Below, in pieces: positions 6,275 through 12,315 of a stretch of DNA of 12,315 bases. Source of the stretch: Gammaproteobacteria bacterium (lineage in GTDB: Bacteria > Pseudomonadota > Gammaproteobacteria > UBA6429 > Thiohalophilaceae). A program made the position numbers and the translations under genes. A model generated the notes under the pieces. That model saw only the letters and a list, made by a program, of their open reading frames with translations. It was not told the origin of the DNA and did no database searches. Each line of letters starts with the position of its first letter. The first letter of the stretch is position 1. The stretch spans positions 1 through 12,315 of the forward strand of contig JAHEIJ010000042.1 of assembly GCA_024639445.1 (NCBI GenBank). The letters are read 5' to 3'.

Positions 6275-6700
6275 ATGAAAAAGCCCACCGCAATCAAAAA
6301 CCTGGGCCTGATGCTGTTGGTAAGCAGTTTCGCCGTTGGTTGTGCCAGCACAACTGAAGAAGCGCCTCAGGAAGAAGAACCAATGGCTGTTGAAACTGCC
6401 CCGGCACCGGTTGCAGAGGACTCGGGCACTATGAATTATGAAGTTTCTCGTGGGGACAATCTGTGGGACATTTCAGGCAAACCAAGTGTGTATGCTGACC
6501 CGTACCAGTGGCCCCTGATCTTCAAGGCAAACAGTGATCAAATTAAGGACGCCGACCTGATTTATCCAGGGCAGGTGCTGACAGTTGACACTGCGCCATC
6601 CTCATACGAAGTAAATGCAGCGGTTCAGCATGCCAGGACACGCGGTAGCTGGTCTGTGGGTGTGGTTGAGGAATCCGACCAGGCGTATCTCGGGCGGTAA
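6275..6700 (+). CDS. LysM-domain lipoprotein
   Basis: This is a 141-residue predicted lipoprotein with a peptidoglycan-binding LysM domain. The start at 6275 has GGGAG (6261-6265) 9 bases upstream and gives a standard signal: MKK, a hydrophobic stretch, then the lipobox AVGC with C23. An upstream in-frame ATG at 6221 would spoil the signal. An acidic, Pro-rich linker (residues about 26-50) leads to the LysM domain at about 52-103, with YEVSRGDNLWDIS at its beginning and LIYPGQVLTV at its end. The final 38 residues lack a recognised domain. It could tether the outer membrane or the DUF4398 lipoprotein to peptidoglycan, which is inference. A strong terminator follows. Confidence 0.88.
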   Translation: MKKPTAIKNLGLMLLVSSFAVGCASTTEEAPQEEEPMAVETAPAPVAEDSGTMNYEVSRGDNLWDISGKPSVYADPYQWPLIFKANSDQIKDADLIYPGQVLTVDTAPSSYEVNAAVQHARTRGSWSVGVVEESDQAYLGR

Positions 6701-6726
6701 ATCATATAAACAATTGCTGTTGTTAG

Positions 6727-6751
6727 AAGGGCCCCGCTGGGGCCCTTTTTT
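6727..6751 (+). terminator. Rho-independent terminator after the LysM gene
   Basis: A 9-bp perfect stem (6727-6735 with 6739-6747, AAGGGCCCC against GGGGCCCTT) has a 3-base loop and ends in a T-run through 6751. It closes the lipoprotein unit and separates it from the YqhA operon. Confidence 0.93.
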
Positions 6752-6808
6752 ATTGTCTAGTAATATGGTTATTGGTTGGTTGCCACCAGACTATTACGGT
6801 TATCAGGC

Positions 6809-6838
6809 TGGCTGAATCCATCTGCTGGACGATATAAT
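6809..6838 (+). promoter_or_regulatory. Candidate promoter of the yqhA-like operon
   Basis: A perfect TATAAT (6833-6838) lies 43 bases before the GTG start, with a weak TGGCTG -35-like box (6809-6814) 18 bases further upstream. It falls between the terminator and the first gene, where a promoter is expected. Confidence 0.45.
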
Positions 6839-6880
6839 CCATGCTGGTTTTTGAGTAATAAGAAGTCAGGCAGGTATAGA

Positions 6881-7423
6881 GTGAAAAAGCTCGAAGGAAT
6901 GTTTGAGAGTCTGCTGTGGAACAGCCGCCTGGTGGTTATCGCCGCTGTTATAACCAGTCTCCTTACTGGCATTGGAGTGTTCTATGTGGCGACTGTGGAC
7001 GCCTATTACACGCTATCCCACTTGGCGGAATATGCCTCCCCGGCACTCGATGTGGAAGCGCGCTCAGATCTTCGAGCCAGTTTGATTACCCATGTGGTCG
7101 AAATTGTCGATGGTTACTTGCTGGCGACAGTTTTGCTGATTTTCCCCCTGGGCTTATATGAGTTATTTATCAGCAAAATTGATGCGGCGGAAGGTGGTGA
7201 GATCTCATCCAAAGTTCTGGTGATTAACAGCCTGGATGACCTGAAAGCAGGTCTTAGCAAAGTGATCCTGATGATCCTGATTGTTAAATTTTTCGAACAT
7301 GCTATTGGTATGACTTTTGATAATCCAATGCAGCTTCTCTACCTGGCGGGAGGTATTGCTCTTATCGGGCTGGCATTGTATTCAGGCCATGCCAGCGAAG
7401 CTGGTCATGGAAAAACGACTTGA
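6881..7423 (+). CDS. YqhA/UPF0114 family inner-membrane protein
   Basis: This is a 180-residue membrane protein of unknown function. Predicted membrane segments lie at about residues 17-38, 75-97, 124-141 and 149-168. The stretch EIVDGYLLATVLLIFPLGLY followed by ELFISKID is what I recognise as the UPF0114 (YqhA) core. The frame is open upstream to 6776, but I choose GTG at 6881 because AGG at 6872-6874 lies 6 bases upstream and the length fits the family (E. coli YqhA is about 164). The ATG at 6899 has its purine-rich site too close. It is first in a five-gene operon with a periplasmic thioredoxin-like protein, a TolC-family protein, an adaptor and acylphosphatase. It is the only inner-membrane protein of that operon. 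Confidence 0.85.
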   Translation: MKKLEGMFESLLWNSRLVVIAAVITSLLTGIGVFYVATVDAYYTLSHLAEYASPALDVEARSDLRASLITHVVEIVDGYLLATVLLIFPLGLYELFISKIDAAEGGEISSKVLVINSLDDLKAGLSKVILMILIVKFFEHAIGMTFDNPMQLLYLAGGIALIGLALYSGHASEAGHGKTT

Positions 7424-7432
7424 GGGCGAATC

Positions 7433-7969
7433 ATGAAGCGGCAAGCGATAGCAGTAATAACCTTAGTAGTGGGTGCGTTTATCCAGGCTGCTGCCATTGC
7501 CGGGGCTGAAAGAGATCCTTATAAATATTTTTTCAATGAAACCTGGGGTGACTTTAAGGAAGAACTGAATAATGCCAGGCAACAACAAAAAAAAGGTATC
7601 CTGATATTTTTTGAAATGGATGAATGTCCATTTTGTCATTATATGAAGATGAATATTCTGAACCAGCCGGAAGTACAGGCCTTCTATCGTGAAAATTTTC
7701 TGAATTTCACGGTCGATATCGAGGGCGATGTTGAAATAACCAACATGCAAGGTAAAGTCATAAAACAAAAAGACTTTGCTTTTCTAGAAAACCGGGTCAG
7801 AGCGACACCCGTCATCGCTTTTTTTGATCTGGAGGGCAACCGGATATTCCGGCACACGGGTAAAACCTCAGGGGTAGAGGAATTCCTCTTGATGGGACAG
7901 TATGTGGCGAATGGAAGCTATAAGGAAACTTCATTTACTCGATACAAGCGAAAGAAACGAAAAGAATAA
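7433..7969 (+). CDS. Periplasmic thioredoxin-fold protein with CPFC active site
   Basis: This 178-residue protein has a signal peptide (residues 1-25, ending AAAIAGA before ERD) and a thioredoxin-like domain. The redox motif is C65-P-F-C68 in the context EMDECPFCHYMK, and the cis-proline is P126 in RATPVIAFF. The pattern resembles SoxW-type or Thioredoxin_2-type periplasmic proteins. It probably reduces or isomerises disulfides, but the partner is unknown. The C-terminus is strongly basic (RYKRKKRKE). GAGGG (7422-7426) overlaps the YqhA stop and lies 6 bases before ATG. The coding sequence is visibly richer in A+T than purM and has an 8-A run at 7587-7594. It could serve folding of the TolC/adaptor pair or of an exported substrate (inference). 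Confidence 0.87.
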   Translation: MKRQAIAVITLVVGAFIQAAAIAGAERDPYKYFFNETWGDFKEELNNARQQQKKGILIFFEMDECPFCHYMKMNILNQPEVQAFYRENFLNFTVDIEGDVEITNMQGKVIKQKDFAFLENRVRATPVIAFFDLEGNRIFRHTGKTSGVEEFLLMGQYVANGSYKETSFTRYKRKKRKE

Positions 7970-7974
7970 TTACC

Positions 7975-9345
7975 ATGAGGCAACGCCGGTTAGTCGCGGT
8001 CCTTATCCAGTTTAATTTGTATTGGCTACTCTGGCTGTGTGGCAGCATCTCCTCGTCACTGGCGCAGCAACAGATATCCCTACCTCCACTGCCAGAGCCA
8101 TTAACGTTTGAATATGCAATGTCGCAAGTCGACATTAACCACCCGGAACTACAGCTGAATGAAGCTGCAATTACTTCGGCACGTGCAGAACAGCTGCAGA
8201 TCGAGTCAGATACCGGCATAAGGTCATGGGTTCTGGGACGTTTGCGTTGGGTGGAACCGCCCAGCTTTAATCCTGATCGGTCTCATGATGATCATCGCCT
8301 GGCGATTCTGGTAGACAAGAAGTTATATGATTTTGGTCGTACCGCTTCTCGCATGCAGGCTGCGCAACAGAACCTTGAAAGTCAGAATCTTATCTATGAG
8401 GATTTTCGCCAGCAGCGTCGGATTGAGATTATGCAACGCTATTTTGACGTGGTATTGGCAGATTTGCAGTTTTATCAGGCAAATGAAGCCATGGCTGTGG
8501 CCTTTATAGAACTGGATAAACGGCGAGACAGAAATGAATTGGGCCAGTTATCTGATGTTAGTGTGCTGCAGCAGGAAGCGGAATATCAAAAGATCCGTAA
8601 GCAGCGTTTTGAAAGTCAGAACCAGCAGCGCATAACACGTTCACGTCTGGCTTATATTCTGGGTCGTCCCGGCCAATTACCGGATACTGTGGTAAGACCG
8701 GATAATTTACCGCACCTGTCACGTTCCCTGCCGGAAGTAGAGGCAATTCAGGCACAGGCTTTGAAAAACAGCAGTATTTTACGAGCTTTACGCGCCCAAA
8801 TCGCCGCAGCCCAGGCAGAAGTGGCGGCAGCGCGTGCCGGTGATAATCCCGTGTTGTACGGGGGTGCTGAAGCAAACGCTTACTCCAAAGAGCGAGCCAA
8901 TTATGACAAGTGGCGTGTGGGTGTACACCTGGAGGTGCCGCTTACTACGGGTGGCCGGGTGGATGCTGATACGGCAAAGCAGCAGGCTGAGATTTATCGC
9001 TTGCAGGCAGAGTTGTCCATTGCGGAAGAACAAATCCAGCAAACCATACTGGAACTGTGGCTTGAACTGGATGCGTTAAGAATTCAACGTGAACAAATGC
9101 GTGCCCAGAAAGATTATCGGGAACTGGATCTGGATCGCAGCCGCGCCTTGTATGAACTTGAAGTTAGAACCAACTTGGGCGATGCGATGGTTGAATATAC
9201 GGGAGCAGAACGCGAAATGGTAATGACGGAATTCAGGATCGCTTTAGCCTGGGAGCAAATTGATAATTTAACCGGGTTGGCCTCAGACGATGCTGCTGCT
9301 GACGGACTGTCGCAATCTCAATCTGGTAATGCAACGAGTAACTAG
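7975..9345 (+). CDS. TolC-family outer membrane protein (OEP)
   Basis: This 456-residue protein should trimerise to a channel spanning the outer membrane and periplasm. A signal peptide of about 30 residues ends SSSLA before QQQ. C22 is not in a valid lipobox, so this looks like a soluble-signal rather than a lipidated member. Two repeats of the OEP fold are apparent (about residues 45-230 and 250-440), each with long Ala/Gln/Glu-rich helices. The second ends with LDLDRSRALYELEVRTNLGD and the aliphatic helix before NLTGL. The start ATG has only a weak ribosome site 5 bases after the thioredoxin-like stop, so coupling is likely. The adaptor gene follows after 2 bases. No pump gene is adjacent, so the inner-membrane partner is unknown. 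Confidence 0.93.
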   Translation: MRQRRLVAVLIQFNLYWLLWLCGSISSSLAQQQISLPPLPEPLTFEYAMSQVDINHPELQLNEAAITSARAEQLQIESDTGIRSWVLGRLRWVEPPSFNPDRSHDDHRLAILVDKKLYDFGRTASRMQAAQQNLESQNLIYEDFRQQRRIEIMQRYFDVVLADLQFYQANEAMAVAFIELDKRRDRNELGQLSDVSVLQQEAEYQKIRKQRFESQNQQRITRSRLAYILGRPGQLPDTVVRPDNLPHLSRSLPEVEAIQAQALKNSSILRALRAQIAAAQAEVAAARAGDNPVLYGGAEANAYSKERANYDKWRVGVHLEVPLTTGGRVDADTAKQQAEIYRLQAELSIAEEQIQQTILELWLELDALRIQREQMRAQKDYRELDLDRSRALYELEVRTNLGDAMVEYTGAEREMVMTEFRIALAWEQIDNLTGLASDDAAADGLSQSQSGNATSN

Positions 9346-9347
9346 CG

Positions 9348-10154
9348 ATGAATAAACATATCACCACTGGCTGGAACACGGAGTGGATCCTGGGGTTAGC
9401 GTTGTTTATATTTCTGTACTTTGCAACATCAGCACCAATCTTAGCGGTTGAACTAGATGCCGAGCTGGATTGGGCCAGACAGGTTGAATTGGGAACTCCG
9501 GTCAGAGGGGTGGTGCAGCGTGTCATGGTAAAGCCTGGTCAGCAGGTCAAACAGGGGGAGGTTTTATTACAACTGGATCAACGAGGTTTCAAGTCCCAGG
9601 TGGCCGGTTTAAAAGCACAACTAGAGCATTTCAGGGCAGAGCTTGCCGAGGCGAAACGGGAACAGGATCGCTCCATGGAACTTTATGACCGGACAGTATT
9701 GTCTGATCATGAATTACAAATCGCGAAAAATAATTTTATTGCGGCAAAGGCGAAATACCTTAAAGGACAGGCCGATCTGGTACAGGCAGAGCTTGATCTG
9801 GAATATAGTTCGCTGCGCGCACCTTTTGATGCCATGATTATTGCCCGGCAGGCGGAAGTTGGGCAAGTTGTTGTCCCCGACTTAAAACCGATCGTCTTGT
9901 TTGTGGTGGTGGATGCGAATCACATGCATGCCAATGCCAGACTGACATCAAAACAATTAGCAAAGGTTGCGATTGATATGGGAGTGACGGTTAATATTGA
10001 TGATAATACTTTTAATGGACGTGTTTTCAATATCCGCCGGGCTGCAGAAGCAGATAACCAATTGGGTGAAAAGTATTTTCTTCTCAATGTGGAATTCCCG
10101 ATGAAAAGTCAGAAATTGTATGCTGGTCAGGCTGCAGTAATCAATCTGCCATGA
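9348..10154 (+). CDS. Short periplasmic adaptor (HlyD/RND-type membrane fusion protein)
   Basis: This is a 268-residue adaptor of the kind that bridges an inner-membrane transporter and a TolC-type channel. The N-terminal hydrophobic segment (about residues 13-33) is a signal peptide or anchor. The first lipoyl half is VRGVVQRVMVKPGQQVKQGE with VLLQLDQRGF (about 52-82). A coiled-coil hairpin covers about 83-150. The second lipoyl half, LRAPFDAMIIARQAEVGQVV, covers about 155-175. A beta-barrel follows to about residue 235, and the protein ends at AGQAAVINLP. It is much shorter than AcrA (397), with a short hairpin and little or no membrane-proximal domain. The TGA overlaps the acylphosphatase ATG by four bases. 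Confidence 0.9.
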   Translation: MNKHITTGWNTEWILGLALFIFLYFATSAPILAVELDAELDWARQVELGTPVRGVVQRVMVKPGQQVKQGEVLLQLDQRGFKSQVAGLKAQLEHFRAELAEAKREQDRSMELYDRTVLSDHELQIAKNNFIAAKAKYLKGQADLVQAELDLEYSSLRAPFDAMIIARQAEVGQVVVPDLKPIVLFVVVDANHMHANARLTSKQLAKVAIDMGVTVNIDDNTFNGRVFNIRRAAEADNQLGEKYFLLNVEFPMKSQKLYAGQAAVINLP

Positions 10155-10420
10155 CGATTTGCAAACGTTGCCGTGTCAGTGGTCGGGTACAGGGTGTTTT
10201 TTTCCGGGCAAGTACTCAGGAGCAAGCAATTCAGTACAACTTAACCGGTTATGCCAAGAATCTCCTGGATGGTGATGTGGAGGTGTTGGCCTGCGGAGAA
10301 CCGCAGGCGGTTGAAGCGCTGTGTGATTGGTTGTGGCAAGGCCCAAGGCATGCCAGAGTTGAGAAGGTGGTCTGTACTGAGGCGGAGCAGACTACCTTTA
10401 GAGAGTTTACAACCAGGTGA
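10151..10420 (+). CDS. Acylphosphatase
   Basis: This 89-residue enzyme hydrolyses acyl phosphates such as 1,3-bisphosphoglycerate or carbamoyl phosphate in the cytoplasm. The catalytic residues are R19 in VSGRVQGVFFRAST and N37 in GYAKNLLDGDVEV, both in the expected motif. The length is standard. Its ATG overlaps the adaptor stop (ATGA), and no Shine-Dalgarno is clear, so it depends on upstream translation. From memory, an acylphosphatase gene also precedes the transglycosylase-proS pair in Pseudomonas, so its place is probably ancestral rather than functionally linked to the efflux genes. It converges on the transglycosylase gene with 20 bases between stops. Confidence 0.95.
   Translation: MTICKRCRVSGRVQGVFFRASTQEQAIQYNLTGYAKNLLDGDVEVLACGEPQAVEALCDWLWQGPRHARVEKVVCTEAEQTTFREFTTR
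10289..10308. repeat. 8-bp hairpin inside the acylphosphatase gene
   Basis: GCCTGCGG and CCGCAGGC flank the tetraloop AGAA. No T-tract follows, so it is not a standard terminator. It may be chance or a stability element. Confidence 0.6.
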
Positions 10421-10440
10421 TAAAGCTGGATTATTTCTAG

Positions 10441-11025
10441 TTAGTATTTACGCCAGCGTTCGTTTAAGACCTTAAAGACCTTATTGGTGTAGCGATAACT
10501 GCCTTTGCTACCATTGTAGCGTGCCAACGCCTGGGTCAAGTCGCCTTTTTCCATATCAAGGTAGTACCGCAGGATAGTACAGCCCATTCTCAGGTTGGTT
10601 TTCAGGTGAAACAGATTGTCATCAGGATGGCCGATTTCCTTAAGCCAGAATGGCATAACCTGCATTAATCCCATTGCGCCAGCACTTGAAATTGCAAACT
10701 GGTTAAAGTTGCTCTCGACATCAATAACAGCAAGAACCAGTTCAGGGTAAAGTTCAGCGCGAGTTGCCTCATAGTGGATTTGCTGCAGCATGCGCAAGCG
10801 CTTTTCTGGATCAGGAACCTTGTATTCCAGACGGTGAGACATATCGACCAACCACACTTCGGCATCATAGCGATTGGAAAAACTGTCACTGGCCTCGGTG
10901 GCATTTATAAGTAGTTGGCGAAGTTCTTCGTCAACAGGCTGAGTGTTTGCGTGGGCAACGCCCCACATCACAATGAATGTGACAAGAATATAGAGATGTT
11001 TTGAGATGAAAGTGGTAATTGTCAC
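10441..11025 (-). CDS. Small exported lytic transglycosylase (SLT domain)
   Basis: This 194-residue protein would cleave the MurNAc-GlcNAc bond of peptidoglycan with formation of 1,6-anhydroMurNAc. A signal peptide covers residues 1-26, ending VAHA before NTQ. The SLT domain runs from about residue 84 to the end. E104 in VIDVESNFN is the catalytic acid, followed by SSAGAMGLMQVMP (113-125) and ALARYNGSKG near the C-terminus. The start is GTG at 11025, 5 bases after the proS stop, with a weak ribosome site, and there is no better in-frame start ahead of the signal. It is co-transcribed with proS. No terminator was found in the 20 bases before the acylphosphatase stop. Confidence 0.92.
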   Translation of the reverse strand: MTITTFISKHLYILVTFIVMWGVAHANTQPVDEELRQLLINATEASDSFSNRYDAEVWLVDMSHRLEYKVPDPEKRLRMLQQIHYEATRAELYPELVLAVIDVESNFNQFAISSAGAMGLMQVMPFWLKEIGHPDDNLFHLKTNLRMGCTILRYYLDMEKGDLTQALARYNGSKGSYRYTNKVFKVLNERWRKY

Positions 11026-11030
11026 CTTGA

Positions 11031-12315
11031 TTATTTCGCAATTTTTTGCTGTAAAAATGCAACGATTTCATCAAGGGCAATATCCTGACTTTCGCTATCA
11101 CGACGGCCCTTGTATTCAATTGCTCCATTATCCAGCCCACGTTCACCAAGGACGATACGGTGTGGTATGCCGATCAGTTCCATATCTGCGAACATGACAC
11201 CGGCTCGTTCTTTGCGATCGTCTAACAATACTTCAAGGCCAGCGGCCTGTAATTGCTCGTATAGTATATCGACGGCTTCACGCAGGCGTGCTGATTTGTG
11301 CATATTCATTGGTAACAGTGCAACCTGGTAGGGCGCGATTGCATCGGGCCAGATAATGCCATTATCGTCGTGATTTTGTTCGATTGTCGCGGCAACAACT
11401 CGCGAGACACCAATCCCATAACAGCCCATGGTCATCATCACTGATTTACCCTTTTCATCCAGGACAGTCGCATCCATGGCCTCACTGTATTTGCGCCCCA
11501 ACTGGAAGATATGTCCGACTTCGATACCGCGCTTGATGGAAAGGGTACCCTTTCCATCCGGGCTGGGATCACCTTCCTGTACGTTACGGATATCCACAGC
11601 CGTTGCCTTGGTTAGATCACGGTCCCAATTGACGCCGGAAAGATGCTTGCCGTCCTGATTGGCGCCACAGACAAAATCTGCCACAGCCAGTGCAGCATGA
11701 TCCACATAGATCGGTATTGAGAGTCCAACAGGACCGAGCGAACCGGGTCCACAGCCAGCGATCTGTTTGACCTCCGCTTCACTGGCAAAAGTCAGCGGGC
11801 TGGCGACGGCATCGAGCTTTTCTGCCTTGATCGCATTAAGTTCATGATCCCCTCGCACTACCAGCGCGATCACTCCGTCATCCTCGGCGTTCACCAGCAG
11901 GGTCTTAAGACATTGCGAGGCGTCAATTTTCAGAAACCCACTGACTTCCTCTATGCTACGTTGATCAGGGGTATCGACCATGGTCATTGTTTCGCTTGCG
12001 GCGGAACGCTCGACGTTTGGTGCAATCGCTTCCGCCATCTCTACGTTAGCGGCATAGTCACTTTTACTGCTAAAGGCAATGGCGTCCTCACCCGATTCAG
12101 CCAGCACATGGAATTCATGCGACAGGCTGCCACCGATGGCACCACTATCGGCCCGCACTGGGCGGAATTCCAGGCCAATTCGTTTAAAAATACGGCAATA
12201 GGTGTCATGCATAATGTGATAGGTTTCGTCCAGTGAGGCATCATCAAGATGAAAGGAATAGGCATCCTTCATCAGGAATTCACGAGCCCGCATTATCCCG
12301 AAACGGGGTCGAATT
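11031..12315 (-). CDS. proS: Prolyl-tRNA synthetase ProS, 5' end missing
   Basis: ProS charges tRNA-Pro and is cytoplasmic. The visible part is the last 427 residues of about 570. It begins IRPRFGIMRAREFLMKDAYS at the right edge, which is class II motif 2, so about 140 N-terminal residues including motif 1 lie outside. The bacterial-type editing insertion domain follows, from about the stretch DQRSIEEVSGFLKI. Motif 3 lies in MGCYGIGVSRVVAATIEQNH, and the anticodon-binding domain forms the C-terminus. The frame continues uninterrupted through the ATG at 12293, which is an internal methionine and not the start. A 24-bp perfect palindrome lies at 11535-11558 within the conserved DGKGTLSI codons. 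The lytic transglycosylase gene follows after 5 bases. Confidence 0.97.
   Translation of the reverse strand, partial: IRPRFGIMRAREFLMKDAYSFHLDDASLDETYHIMHDTYCRIFKRIGLEFRPVRADSGAIGGSLSHEFHVLAESGEDAIAFSSKSDYAANVEMAEAIAPNVERSAASETMTMVDTPDQRSIEEVSGFLKIDASQCLKTLLVNAEDDGVIALVVRGDHELNAIKAEKLDAVASPLTFASEAEVKQIAGCGPGSLGPVGLSIPIYVDHAALAVADFVCGANQDGKHLSGVNWDRDLTKATAVDIRNVQEGDPSPDGKGTLSIKRGIEVGHIFQLGRKYSEAMDATVLDEKGKSVMMTMGCYGIGVSRVVAATIEQNHDDNGIIWPDAIAPYQVALLPMNMHKSARLREAVDILYEQLQAAGLEVLLDDRKERAGVMFADMELIGIPHRIVLGERGLDNGAIEYKGRRDSESQDIALDEIVAFLQQKIAK
11535..11558. repeat. 24-bp perfect palindrome inside proS
   Basis: The half-site GATGGAAAGGGT (11535-11546) is followed directly by its reverse complement (11547-11558). 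It falls on codons for the conserved DGKGTLSI segment, so protein conservation may partly explain it. Confidence 0.85.

Noticed and set aside
6091..6351. 86-codon minus-strand frame across the LysM upstream region
   Set aside because: It overlaps the LysM signal peptide and promoters, has no ribosome site and resembles no family I know.
6765..6815. Short 16-codon frame after the terminator
   Set aside because: It has no ribosome site and lies in the untranscribed spacer before the next promoter.
7463..7768. 101-codon minus-strand frame inside the thioredoxin-like gene
   Set aside because: It is the complement of a clearly coding region with motifs on the plus strand and has no start signal.
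1..12315. CRISPR array, insertion sequence, prophage or integrative element
   Set aside because: I saw no regularly spaced repeats, transposase or integrase reading frames, or tRNA targets on either strand.

Overview
The window looks like a gammaproteobacterial chromosome segment of moderate GC. The main evidence is gene order: purN-purM, a DUF2066 gene, hda, a DUF2069 gene, a wrbA-like gene, an arsC/yfgD-like gene, acylphosphatase, a small lytic transglycosylase and proS. From memory, a similar order occurs around hda and proS in Pseudomonas, and hda lies next to yfgD in E. coli. The genus cannot be told from sequence reading alone. No rRNA, tRNA, CRISPR array, transposase or phage gene was seen.

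Left part (1-4271). purM and purN lie on the minus strand; purN runs off the left edge. They are divergent from a plus-strand set of DUF2066 exported protein, CDP-alcohol phosphatidyltransferase and hda. The last two are linked by a 24-codon mini-ORF that overlaps both. The first 45 bases form a perfect 19-bp inverted repeat that disrupts the expected end of PurN and looks like a fold-back end artefact.

Middle part (4273-6752). A minus-strand operon arsC-like > wrbA-like > DUF2069 converges on hda with one base between the stop codons. Divergent from it are two small lipoprotein genes, DUF4398 and LysM. Each has a TTGACA-type promoter, and a strong Rho-independent terminator follows the second.

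Right part (6753-12315). A tight plus-strand operon encodes a YqhA/UPF0114 membrane protein, a periplasmic CxxC thioredoxin-fold protein, a TolC-family outer membrane protein, a short HlyD/AcrA-type periplasmic adaptor and acylphosphatase. An adaptor plus outer membrane channel without any recognisable pump, but with an uncharacterised membrane protein and a thiol protein, is the best candidate for an undescribed system here. It converges on a proS > lytic transglycosylase pair; proS is cut at its 5' end by the right edge.

Overall, housekeeping genes (purine synthesis, control of replication initiation, prolyl-tRNA synthesis) frame a more variable envelope block of about 4.7 kb, from the DUF4398 gene to the adaptor.
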